This document shows, in pieces, positions 1-10,537 of a stretch of 64,000 nucleotides of DNA (the first letter of the stretch is position 1; each line of letters starts with the position of its first letter). A program made the position numbers and the translations under genes. The notes below the pieces were generated by a model. The model ran no database searches. It worked only from the letters and a program-made list of their open reading frames with translations, and was not told the origin of the DNA. The stretch is from positions 49,905,129-49,969,128 of the forward strand of contig JARZZO010000009.1 in the NCBI GenBank assembly GCA_030544215.1. The letters run 5' to 3'. The stretch is from Zantedeschia hybrid cultivar (Eukaryota; Streptophyta; Magnoliopsida; Alismatales; Araceae).

Positions 1-626
1 CTAGAGCATTCTCTCTCCAGTTACCTGAGAGCGAACGATCCTTTATTGAACACACAATCACCTTCGAAGGTCTTCCGCTGGACCCGATCCTTGACTATTT
101 GAGATCCCGTGGATAGGGATTCGTAGGTCAAGGTCAAAGTCCAGAAGTCCACCGACAAGGTGTCTTTGGTGTCTCAAGTCCAAAGATCAACCACGCTACT
201 ATGACGATGAATCAAGCCGATTGACAGTCAGGTAAATTACCATTCGGCGATTCATGTCGGATCAGTTCAGTGAACTCATTCTCCAATGAGCACCTACAGG
301 TTTACCATTGTGTCTCCACACTAGTAACTAACGAGATCAGTTACCCTCGTCATATGAGCTGGAATAACCTGTACTAGTATAACCGGATGTTTGATGTCCT
401 TCTCAAACATCCTACGACAAGGAACAATTGAGAATATGTGTTTATAAGTCATCAGTCTCATTATTATGATCTCATCATAATCTGATGACTATTGCACATA
501 TTCATGGACTTCATTATACGCAATTATAAATATGCCAATCTACATAATGAATTTAATGTCATTTATTAGTGAACCAGATTGAAATAGGTGCCTTATGATT
601 GGCTTAGAGGACACCTATATCCATCA
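1..626 (-). repeat. 3' LTR (minus-strand sense) of the Copia element, partial
   Basis: Matches 7607-8232 with a constant offset of 7606 and no net indel. It ends ...CCATCA on the plus strand, which is TGATGG at the LTR start on the minus strand. It contains strong palindromes: arms GGATGTTTGA/TCAAACATCC at 385-412, and a nested one at 447-490 with outer arms AGTCATCAG/CTGATGACT. The left part of this LTR is outside the window. Confidence 0.9.
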
Positions 627-637
627 ATCTCCCACTT
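627..637 (-). other. Polypurine tract
   Basis: Read on the minus strand it is AAGTGGGAGAT, directly before the TGATGG start of the LTR. A purine tract at this place primes plus-strand DNA synthesis in LTR retrotransposons. It fixes the element's orientation together with the primer binding site at 6633-6645. Confidence 0.75.
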
Positions 638-709
638 GGACTCAAGCCAATCACTTTCGCATTTGATCTCCATCAAATCTAGGTGATGCTCACATAAGGT
701 CTGTGACTA

Positions 710-1560
710 AGACTTGGTCAGGGATCTGCTAAATTATCTACAGATGAAATATTTCCATGACGTTATTTCCTCTTAATCCTTTGTCTCTGAACCTGTGAAA
801 GAGCCTCAGAATGTTCTGTAACTTCTGAGGAGACCATGGCTCGATCACACAATTCATTGCTCCCACTGTTGTCCTACAACAACGAGATTTAATCAGAGAC
901 CTTTTAGAACTACATCTAGTTCAGGGATGAACCTTTTCATCCATACTGTTCCAATAACAGTATCACTTGTCTATGTCGTCATCTTAATATCGAGTTTTGG
1001 ATTGGAACCATTCCAACTGATACCTTTCTACTAGAAGGTTGAATCCATTATTTGACTTGAAATTTGAGTCAGTGTGACCTCATAGTTTCAAATCATCCTC
1101 TCCATATACGTGAATGCATCCTTAGCACTTCTCAAGCGCTTAATGATGCATTTCACTCATGTATCCTTTAAGGAATCTTTTCTTTAAAGGAATAAATTAC
1201 ATATCTCAACAATTGAGACTTATTATGAAATTTATAACAAACATTTTGACATACAGGTCAATATAATATCCCCACCAATCTATCTTAATAGATTCATATT
1301 TCCAATACGTGGAATATTATAACTAAACTTATTATGGAGGAAAACATGGTTAACAATGCTTTCACTAATAGTAACATCCTGAAATCATTCTTAATAACTT
1401 TGATGTTATTATCATAAAGCATTACTAAAGTGACCGTGCTCCCACTGTCCTTTCTGAACACACACAATCCGTGATCATTCTTAATGATCACATAGTATTT
1501 GACCATTAAGTCAAAACTTTTATTACAACTTACGAAGTTTCAGTTTGATTCAAAATAATT
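710..1560 (-). pseudogene. Degenerate Copia reverse transcriptase and RNase H remnant
   Basis: On the minus strand, 1294-1506 reads as a 70-residue stretch that follows the Copia RT active-site region: a CVFRKDSGS segment, then LYDNNI where the family has LYVDDI, then MLLLVKALLTMFS and a final VLEI like the family's ILGI. The catalytic Y-V-D-D is Y-D-N-N (1405-1416), so the active site is destroyed. Further left, 721-741 reads VDNLADP, the conserved end of Copia RNase H; a one-base loss then shifts the frame before the expected LTK. The order RT then RNase H toward the purine tract fits a minus-strand Copia pol. Integrase, protease and Gag could not be recognised. The clade (Angela/Tork-like) is a guess from motif style. 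Confidence 0.7.
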
Positions 1561-3599
1561 TTGAAATCATAACTTGCTTCCTGGACATTCTAAAAGCTTT
1601 AAAGGTATATCATATACATCTTTACCTCAATCACATTGAGTGGACGCTTTTAATATCCAACTGTCATCATCTCATGATAGGCAGTATTGACAAGTAGAAT
1701 TCTGATAAACTCATCAATCTCAAAGTTGTAATGACAGAGAGCATCATTATCATAGATTTTAGATCATAATCTATTTTGAGCTCCTCTCATCTTACTAAAT
1801 CAGATATGTCAAACACATCCTTTTAGTCACAGAGAGAATCTCAAAAAATCTATGAAGCTCTCTGATGTGTGTCATGAGTGGTTCCAAAAAACTAAAGATT
1901 ATCTAATAATCTTATGTTAACTTGTGAATCTAGAACATCTTCTAGTTTTATCAGCTCCCACTGTCTTCTTAGAGGACATATTCCTCTCTACAGAAGACAG
2001 TTTTCAGGACGACAATTATTTCATTATCGTCTGGCCAATAACTGTAATGTCCAAACTCTTTAAACATTTACAAATTCACATCGCGATAATACCTGACTTT
2101 TAAATCAGGTTTGTTCATAATTCACATCTCATATGAATTATTTGGTTTCCATATCTTATATGGACACACATTGACTTACTTGGAACCATCTTTAAAATAT
2201 GAACATCTAATGTTCATATTCATATTCAAAAGGATAAGAATTAGGCAAATCTTATTATGTATTGCACCATATCTTAATAAGGTGCAATTCCTCATTCCAT
2301 CATTTTGCTATGATGCACAATGAGGATCAATCGAGCGAAGATACAATTATTCTCTTAATGATTTATGTGAATCATATACCTAAGTATTAGTTTCTTTGAT
2401 CAAATAAAAAATTCTAATACTTCATATTGATCTTATACCTTATTCTTTCAGATGCATTCGATTTGTACTTCAGTAAGTACATACAGTCGAATCATTCCAA
2501 GAGTAAACTATAAGGTAAGTCAATAGTAGTGATTATCTTTGGCCTTTGAGCTGTTTACATCAATATGTATCAGCATCAATGATTTCTTATTGTACAACCC
2601 TATGTACAATACCATAGATAATCAGGATTCACATAGTTCATTTATATAGGAGACTTATGAACATTCATCACATGAAATGTCACTTCAAGAATCTTTAGTG
2701 TATTGACTGATTCGAACAACTATTATTCTTTCTCAGTCAACATCATTCACTTTTATTATTCTCGATATCTTATGTAACTAAATAACAATTATTCAGTTTC
2801 ATTTTAGACTCCTATAGATATACACAGACTCACTGTCAGACAACAACCTATGTATATCATGAACAATAGTTGAGTCTAACTCAACACTTCCATTTTCTCG
2901 ATTTCCTTTTACTTGTCTAAGTCTGCACACTATCGCAGTTCTGAGAATTATTTCTAATATCTCATATTGGATACGCTAATTCTCCAAATAGACAAGCAAA
3001 AGTCAATAATAAGAATGTATGAAACTTCTTTCAAGTTCCATATTTGTTTTGCCTTTACCAGTATCCTTATATTGGTTGTTGTGGGAGAACTGCTACTTCT
3101 CTATCTCAGCTGACTTCTCTTTATCCTTTTTCAGGTGTGGATTCAATCGTTTAAAATCTTACCACTTGCCTTTCTCAAAGGCATATCATGAATATCTCTT
3201 CATCTTGGTCTATCCAAATAAGAGATTTCATGACTATCATTGCCTTTCATTAAGGCATACCATGAGCACTTCTTCACCTTGGTCTATCTAAGTAAGAGGA
3301 TTCATGATATCTGATTAGGATTGTGACTTTCACTTGGCCCTGAAGACATTCTTCAGAGTTTTCTAGTCAGTCTGACTATGAGAATTATTGGCATCCAATA
3401 TGCCAAAATCTCGAATAGACGACATATTAGTGATCGAAGGAAATAACGTGATTTAAGCAGATAGTTCTGATAATTCAATTATGGTCTTTTATCTTGAATT
3501 ATTTCTCACTATTTTTCGACGGACTGTATAACCTTCAGGTATACAGGACGGAAGACTCCGACGGTCTTCTAGTGAGGATCAGAATCTCCAAGAATCACA

Positions 3600-3907
3600 G
3601 TATGACCTCGGGTAAACACATAGTATCATACCATTATCTTACAACAACCATCTCATGGTAATTGCAACTCCTTGCAATATCCGATCTTATTTCGGCTCCC
3701 AGGTCTTTAATGGTCCCGGGTAAACACAGTAGACCATTATACCTGGTCTAAGCTTTACCATCAATACGCGACAGAGTAGAGTAAGAATGTAGCTCCCGAG
3801 TAAACGCGAGGATAGCTACACCGTTCCTCTATTCCAATCTCAAGGCATTATAATTCCATAGTTAATAGTCTTTTCATCAGATGGTGGCAAATCTTGGGTA
3901 AACACGT
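3600..3907. repeat. Four hairpins with a shared loop motif
   Basis: The motif CYYGRGTAAACRC occurs at about 3606, 3714, 3793 and 3893. The first three lie in the loop of perfect hairpins whose arms differ in sequence: GTATGA/TCATAC (3600-3631), TAATGGTC/GACCATTA (3708-3739, with outer arms CCAGGT/ACCTGG), TGTAGCT/AGCTACA (3788-3820). The fourth (about 3884-3922) has weak arms. Conserved loop with variable but complementary stems is the pattern expected of a structured nucleic acid; no known family was recognised. Confidence 0.6.
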
Positions 3908-4449
3908 AGAAACTGTCATCACTGAATCAAGTTCTAAGAACTATATTGATGGAGAGTCACGCGGTACATTCTCAATGACTCGCGCTCCGGCTTAGACTTT
4001 ATGTTGAACATTTTGTTTATTTTAAGTTGGTCTCATCCTAGGTGATAGTTTATAAATATATCGAATATATTTAACTATACCTAGATATTAGCAATCGATT
4101 CATAATCAATAACTAAAAGCATACATCATCCATACATGTTCATTATGTGGTCATGGACAGCACGATGATTAACTGGAGCCAAACAATTAATCACCAAAAC
4201 TATATAACACTTATATAATCTAAACATGCAAACACATAGCCACTGGTGATCTCATCTCATGTCGCCTTCCTGGTTGTATTTGTGGATCATCTTCGCCTCT
4301 CCTCGGCCGGCGCGATCAAATACAAATATTATATATTTTGAAACAATTTCAAATACAAATAAATTGTAAGAAAAAGCCTTATGGCCGAGTACAATGACAG
4401 AGGGAGATAGAATTACAATGGAATGAGAAAGAGAGGGAGACATGCAAGA

Positions 4450-5810
4450 CTCATTAATTAACATTTAATTAATGTACATCACATTCCATAACAATCCACA
4501 TAATCACACACCATCACATGATATGAAATTTAACTAAGTGCATGTTCATGACCACCACAAATTTTAACCATCTACACATGATAAAACACATCACATGAAG
4601 GCTAAAATTTTGAAATTATAATAATTTTGGCTTTCTCAAAACCTGGGTACCAATCAAAATTAAATAATTTGAATTTTCGAAAATCTTATTTTCTAATATG
4701 CAATAAATCTAATTTAAAGCATTAAACACATCAACATGTGCACATAAAGCTAAAATTAAAATTCTACAATATTCCATGTAGTAATTAGAACGATTCTAAA
4801 TTAATTAATCTAACACTTAGATTAATATTAAATCACATTAATAACAATTATTAATGCAAAACAATCTAACATTTAGATAGAATTAAAAATTCCGAAATAA
4901 CACTTATAAAAGAATTAATAATTCCAATTATTAACCCCTTAACAACTCCTTGTTAAAAACCCCTTAATTAAATCATATTTATCAATAACAATTATTAAGA
5001 AATAATAATTAGAACATTTTTAATTAAAATAGTCTAACACCTTAGACTTAATTTAATCTTTTAATAACATTTATAAAAGATCAAATTTAAGTAGATTAGA
5101 TCAATATTAATTATAATTGAGAGATTCTTGAGTAAAATAATTAAATATCTCAATAACCATTATTGAGAGTTTTAAAATAAATAAATGAATCCTTAATAAC
5201 TGTTATTAAGGGTTAATTCTCAAGAATTAATTAACACATCAAAATTAGTCAATTAAGCACTTAATAACTATTACTAAGTGTCCCTCAATTATAAAATTAA
5301 TTTCCTAACAACGATTGCTAAGAAATTAATACATTTATCTAATCTCATAATTATAACAAAATTAAAAACTCTTGTTAATTCTATTCAAGATCATGACTTA
5401 AAATTATATTAACAACATTTGTTATTTATATTTTAAAGTCATAACTTGAAATAATTAATAACACTTGTTAACATTTAATTTAAGATCATATCTTAAATAT
5501 TAAAGCCCTCTAAATACTTATATAAAATATATTAACAACATTTGTTAATAATATTTATGTTAATAACTTAAAACAAATTAACAACCCTTGTTAATTAGTT
5601 TAAGTTCACTTCTTAAACCATATTATTCAACAACAATTGTTAAAATATTTTAAGAACATTTCTTAAAATGATTTTAATCTCATATAAGATCATATCTTAT
5701 AATATCCTTTTATTAACAAAAAGATTATAAATTAAAGTTTAAAACAAGTTTTAAATTATTTAAAACAAAATTTAAACTATACTTAATTATAATCTTTTAG
5801 TTAATAGGGT
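4450..5810. repeat. AT-rich block with a periodic small palindrome
   Basis: Very AT-rich interior of the Copia element with no coding frame. About a dozen copies of an imperfect palindrome of the form AAYAAC-NN-TTGTTA or AATAAC-N-RTTATT recur roughly every 50-100 bp (for example near 4846, 4985, 5151, 5196, 5263, 5407, 5457, 5530, 5578, 5628). Surroundings are otherwise low-complexity. Function unknown. Confidence 0.55.
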
Positions 5811-6632
5811 GGGGTTAAAGGGCTGGGTTAATGGGGTTTAAATGGGCTGGGTTAATGGGGCTTTAGTGGGCTGGGTTAATGGGGCTTAAGCCCATTTAGT
5901 CACCAACCTGGGCTCGGGCCTGGCCAAGCCAGGTCCAGGCCGCTGGCTCGAGCCAAGCGGGCCACTGGCTCGGGCCTGGGCTCGGCCAGCCCTGGACCAG
6001 GGCGCCCCCAGGCCGAGCCGGGCCAGGGCCCGGTCAGACCGCTCGGGACCGGCCGGTCCACCTGCGCGCCCAACATTCGGCCGGACCAGGCAGCCCTGTT
6101 TAGGGTTTTCAGCCCTGTTTGCAGCTTGTTTTGGGCGGCGCCGCCGCCGCCGCCGGCTGCGAGGGTGGCCGAAAATTGCAGAGGGATGTCACCCCTTCCA
6201 TTCCCCCCGCCGGTGGTGGCCGGCCGGCGACTCCTTCGCCGCCGGTGAACCTCCAAAGTTGGAGATTTGTGTGTTTTCGCAGATTTCAGCTTTTCCACAA
6301 TTCTTTTCAACTCTTGAAAATAATGGGAAGAAAAGCTCCACCGGCCGCCATGGAAATTTTCCTGGGATGGCGAGGGGTAGCTGGTCATACCAGCAAACCC
6401 ACAGAGATGGTCCAACCATCATTAATCTCCTTTTGAAGCCCACAAATCCGGTTCTTCATCACCATGAAGAACGCGATAAAACTCTCAAAAAATTTCGTTT
6501 TTCGCACAGAAAAATTAAATTCAAAATTCTAAGTTCATCCCATGAACAATATCTATGAGGAAAAATGAATTTATGCATGAAATAATTTAGAATAATAATT
6601 TTATCGTTCCGGAGCGGATCAGAGCGGAACCT
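5811..6632 (-). other. Leader region of the Copia element
   Basis: Between the primer binding site and the AT-rich block. 5811-5890 holds short tandem repeats of a GGGCTGGGTTAATG-type unit. 5890-6250 is GC-rich, with GGCCNGGC-type simple repeats and a (GCC)n run at 6137-6155. A 171-codon minus-strand open stretch here (5900-6415) is rich in Gly, Pro and Arg and looks compositional rather than coding, so I do not call a gene. Confidence 0.5.
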
Positions 6633-6645
6633 GGCTCTGATACCA
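6633..6645 (-). other. Primer binding site (initiator tRNA-Met)
   Basis: On the minus strand this reads TGGTATCAGAGCC, complementary to the 3' end of plant initiator tRNA-Met. It lies one base from the LTR edge at 6647, the usual place for priming minus-strand DNA synthesis. Confidence 0.9.
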
Positions 6646-6646
6646 C

Positions 6647-8232
6647 TGTTGGGATCCGGGCGGGACGCGAAGAACGCAGCGGAAACGAAGAACAAAAATT
6701 AATCCCGCCCGATACCCGTTGATCCGATTCGGAACGAAAAACTCAAACCGAAATACCGGGTTTGAATCTGATTACCGTGCGCGGATTCGAATCCGCTTCC
6801 GTCTCGATTCCGTCGAGGCGATGCCGCGAGCCGCACAAGCGTCCGACCTCCAACAGTATCCATGCGATCCTCCGCGGTGGTTCATCCTCAATCCCTCGTC
6901 CGTATCAGCTCGCTCGCTGAAGATCTGTCACCGCAACGATTGCGGAAATCCCGCTGACGGGAATTCCCGACTTTCGGGAATCACGCGCGGCGGAGACGGA
7001 AGCTGTTCTGGCGCTTCGAACGGGACGCCCAGAGGAAGAGAGAGAAAGGGGGGATGACGGCCAGCAAGGGAAATCCTTGAGCTTGGCCCAAGGTTTCTCA
7101 ACAGCGTGTATATATATTAAGTCGGCGCGACTTTTTACAAAAGTCCCCGAGTTAATATAAATCCCACTTATGTACCACCGACTGAGAATCTTATTGCGTG
7201 TGACCCTCTAGGCCCATTTACCAGTCCGGTTTTCAGCCCGTTAAGTCCAATAACTAGTTATTGACTTATTGTAATTAATTAATATCTAGATATTAACTAA
7301 TTACTTAACCGAATTATCATCGCATGTAAATTCGGCCGGACATCCGATCAAGTTGGGTGCCAAGCAACACCGCATGATCTCGGAAGGTAATGGGGTTCAG
7401 CAGCCCACTCATGGAACCTTTCCGTCCACAGTTACCACGTGGCTATAATCTTTCGTTCGCACAATGCTCTCGAGTTAACCTAGGGTATGGTCAACTGTCA
7501 AACCCTAGAGTGTCAACTCACTTGAATCAGACTCCGCTTTACAATATCCGAAAACCACTTTTCTGATATTGTTTTTGCTCTGGCCAGAGACTCCTGCGGA
7601 TCTACTCTAGAGCATTCTCTCTCCAGTTACCTGAGAGCGAACGATCCTTTATTGAACACACAATCACCTTCGAAGGTCTTCCGCTGGACCCGATCCTTGA
7701 CTATTTGAGATCCCGTGGATAGGGATTCGTAGGTCAAGGTCAAAGTCCAGAAGTCCACCGACAAGGTGTCTTTGGTGTCTCAAGTCCAAGGATCAACCAC
7801 GCTACTCTGACGATGAATCAAGCCGATTGACAGTCAGGTAAATTACCATTCGGCGATTCATGTCGGATCAGTTCAGTGAACTCATTCTCCAATGAGCACC
7901 TACAGGTTTACCATTGTGTCTCCACACTAGTAACTAACGAGATCAGTTACCCTCATTATATGAGCTGGAATAACCTGTACTAGTCTAACCGGATGTTTGA
8001 TGTCCTTCTCAAACATCCTACGACTAGGAACAATTGAGAATATGTGTTTATAAGTCATCAGTCTCATTATTATGATCTCATTATAATCTGATGACTATTG
8101 CACATATTCATGAACTTCATTATGCGCAATTATAAATATGCCAATCTACATAATGAATTTAATGTCATTTATTAGTGAACCAGATTAAAATAGGTGCCTT
8201 ATGATTGGCTTAGAGGACACTTATATCCATCA
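6647..8232 (-). repeat. 5' LTR (minus-strand sense) of the Copia element, complete
   Basis: 1586 bp, TGTTGGGATC... to ...CCATCA on the plus strand (TG...CA). The last 626 bp match 1-626. The first 400 bp are GC-rich and hold no coding frame I would accept. The 5 bp to the right are ATATG; the partner target-site duplication lies outside the window. Confidence 0.9.
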
Positions 8233-8831
8233 ATATGCAAACAAATAAACAAGTTAAAATTGAAAGGGGACGCATCGGATGGGTGTTCGGGAAGGGAAGG
8301 TGAGCATATGTTATGGCCACCCACCTCCCGTTTTTTATTTGGGACCTCTGTTAAAGTGGGTGCTAAGTCATCCTAAGATGCATGCAATAAAGTGTACATG
8401 TATGCCATGGTGAAAAGGTGGATGGGTTGTAGTACAAGGGGACTATCAGATATGGTAAATAGGAGAAAGCAGTAAAGAGGGGAAGAGTTAGAAGAACAAG
8501 CCTGTGTAGGAAGGATTCATGGTGCTCCCGTTCTGCTACCCGCAACCTCTAGACTTGCCAACCTCTAATTTTTCAACCCCCCCCCCCCCCCCCCCCCCCC
8601 AAGAGAAGTAAGAGGGTTTAAATAGAGTGCCAGAAATTGGGAGAAAATAGAGGTTTAAATCCCCGTTAATCCCCCAAGAGCCAATAGAATATGGTCAATG
8701 ACTGGGGATCGTGCTTGCGGCAGTCACCAGAGTGGGGAGTGATCGGACTAGTGGGGGGTGAGGGACGCGAGAGGAGGAGATCGTAGGAAGACGAAGTCAA
8801 GCTGAAAGTGGGTGATGGACGGCCAACTATT
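8233..8831. other. Spacer with a long C homopolymer
   Basis: No gene or repeat recognised apart from an uninterrupted run of about 24 C at 8577-8600. The rest is mixed-composition sequence between the Copia element and the first minisatellite. Confidence 0.5.
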
Positions 8832-9118
8832 TTGCCTTCCACTTTCGTGGAAGGCCACCAAGTTGGCCTTCCGCGAAAAGGTAGAAGGCAGCATAGCTGG
8901 CCTTCCGCGGAGGTGGAAGAATCAAGCTGGCCTTCCGCGAAGGTGGAAGGCAACCAAGTTGGCCTTCCGTAGAGATGGAAGGCAACCAAGCTGGCCTTCC
9001 TTGGAGGTGGAAGGTAACCAAGCTGGCCTTCTGCAAAAAGGTGGAAGGTGACCAAGTTGGCCTTCCGCAGAGGTGGAAGGCAACCAAGTTGGCCTTCCGC
9101 AGAAAAGATGGAAGGGGC
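8832..9118. repeat. Hairpin minisatellite 1 (about 32-bp unit)
   Basis: About nine tandem units of the form GGCCTTCC-N8-GGAAGGCAACCAAG(T/C)T. Each unit contains its own inverted repeat (GCCTTCC/GGAAGGC), so every copy can form a hairpin. Units differ by scattered substitutions and small indels. Long open stretches on both strands here only reflect the 32-33-bp periodicity. Confidence 0.85.
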
Positions 9119-10204
9119 GAGTGTTGGTTAATGGGTTTGACTACTAATGGTCTGAACAATTGGCTAAATGGGATGGGTTAAAAGGCGATGGGCTAATGGT
9201 AATGGGGAATTTAGAACCATAAGGTGTCCAAAATCGAATGTCTACAAATGCCCCTTCGGGACACCTATTTTGCAGTGGAGTGGAGCGAAATGATAAATAG
9301 GTGTTCCGAAAATCGAACATGATTTTGGGAACCCTAAAGAAAGGGATGAGCTACACCCAAGGATGCTATGCGAATGTGACGAATGTACGAGAATTAGTTA
9401 TTTGGACTGCAAGGGTGATTAGAAAGAGAAACAAAATCCATACTGGAAAATCACAATCCGTGGGACCCTCGGGTGCTGGAACCGTGAGGCCTTGGCGCAC
9501 TAGGATGCAACAATCTGGCCCAAGGGGATCTCAAGCAGGAAAGATGGTGGGGTGTGACTTGAAAAGGTCTCAACACAATGGACGCACGGTGGCCTGGCGC
9601 ATCACATGATTGCCAAGTGAGAGAATCTCAAGCACACGGATTAGGAAAGGATAAGGTCTTGCAATTCAAAGAGCTAACAAACGAACAGTTGTCAGAATCA
9701 CAAATCACCAAGGGGATAAGCAAAGTGATGAATCGTGGTCATTGCCCCCTGGGTGGGAATGAATTTTCTTGTGGACGATGCTTATGCAATGCATGCTGGT
9801 TTAAAAATTAGAAAATAAATTCCTAATCTAAATGCGAACAGGAGGAATTTATTGGCCTTTCGAATAACTTGGGGAATATAGACTCCTTATTATTTTGTTT
9901 AAAGAGGAACTCAGAGTCTATATGTCCAAAGTTATTAGCCTGTTATGTCTTAAATCCTATTTGCCTTGAATTTCCTGCAGTTGCATTAACGCACATCAGC
10001 AATAATCTTAGCATTTAAATGTCAAACTGCAAGAAAGTAAAGGCTAGTTTTGAGTCGAAGCCGATGCGGAAGATATGGCCATCCTACTAGTAGAATGCCA
10101 ATCCGATATGGCTTCGACTAGATCTAAAAAAAGGTTATTCAATCAATTTATTCATATAGAGTAAAGCAAGAACTTTACATATGTTTCGACAAGATGTGGC
10201 ATTT
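9119..10204. other. Unidentified segment between two opposed minisatellites
   Basis: A few open stretches of under about 100 codons exist (for example 9301-9609), but none shows a recognisable domain or splice structure. It is bounded by related minisatellites in opposite orientation, so it could be the interior of a foldback element. Confidence 0.35.
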
Positions 10205-10470
10205 TACAGCAAAGGGTGGAAAGCCAAAGAGCATGCCTTCTACAAAATTGGAAGGCCAAAAAGTGTGCCTTCCACAAAAGGTGTGGAAGGCCAAGTAGCA
10301 CGCCTTCCATGAAGGTGGACGGCCACAAGGTATGCCTCCCACGAAAAAGGTGGAAAGCCAAAGAGGATGCCTTCCATAAAGTTGGAAGGCCAAAAGATAA
10401 GTCGTCCACAACAAGTTGGATGAGCATGTCTTCCGCTTTTCGTGAAAAGTGGAAAGGTCCAAAGTTTATC
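10205..10470. repeat. Hairpin minisatellite 2 (about 35-bp unit), inverted relative to minisatellite 1
   Basis: About six to seven degenerate units of the form GCCTTCC-ACAAAAGGTGT-GGAAGGCCAA. The reverse complement of minisatellite 1 (GCCTTCC-N8-GGAAGGCCAA) matches this better than its forward strand does, so the two clusters look like opposed arms. It ends just upstream of the first PMD pseudogene. Confidence 0.65.
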
Positions 10471-10537
10471 CTTACGGCTTTATAAGAGGTCAACCTGACA
10501 ACTTTCCATTATCCCTTCGAACCTTTTATAGATAACT

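Larger units (their letters stand above)
380..4000. repeat. Stretch saturated with short inverted repeats
   Basis: Perfect or near-perfect dyads with 6-11 bp arms and short loops follow one another every few tens of bases. Examples: 804-830 (CCTCAGAA/TTCTGAGG), 1471-1491 (GTGATCATT/AATGATCAC), 2196-2220 (AATATGAACAT/ATGTTCATATT), 2869-2885 (GTTGAGT/AACTCAAC), 3524-3546 (CTGTATA/TATACAG). Some fall exactly on the mutated RT codons, for example AATAAC/GTTATT over the former active site. The density looks well above chance, but I have not run a statistic. Origin by template switching during reverse transcription is an inference. Confidence 0.65.
1..8232 (-). mobile_element. Non-autonomous Ty1/Copia-type LTR retrotransposon, left end outside the window
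   Basis: Two direct copies of a long terminal repeat (1-626, partial, and 6647-8232) bound an interior of about 6.0 kb. The sequence next to the right LTR is the reverse complement of a tRNA-Met primer binding site and the sequence next to the left LTR is the reverse complement of a purine tract, so the element reads right to left. The LTR begins TG and ends CA. The interior has no long open frame. A decayed Copia reverse transcriptase/RNase H can be recognised near the left LTR; the rest is a hairpin-rich stretch, an AT-rich stretch and a GC-rich leader. The two LTRs differ at roughly 11 of 626 positions by eye, so the insertion is young although the coding part is dead. That is the picture of a LARD-like element moved in trans. 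Confidence 0.85.

Noticed and set aside
3019..3291. 90-codon plus-strand frame in the Copia interior
   Set aside because: Opposite strand to the element, in the hairpin-rich stretch, no domain.
5900..6415. 171-codon minus-strand frame in the GC-rich leader
   Set aside because: Gly/Pro/Arg-rich, sits between primer site and interior, overlaps frames on the other strand, and has no domain; best explained by base composition.
8666..9159. Overlapping frames of 68-129 codons over minisatellite 1
   Set aside because: The roughly 33-bp period keeps frames open on both strands; no independent coding evidence.
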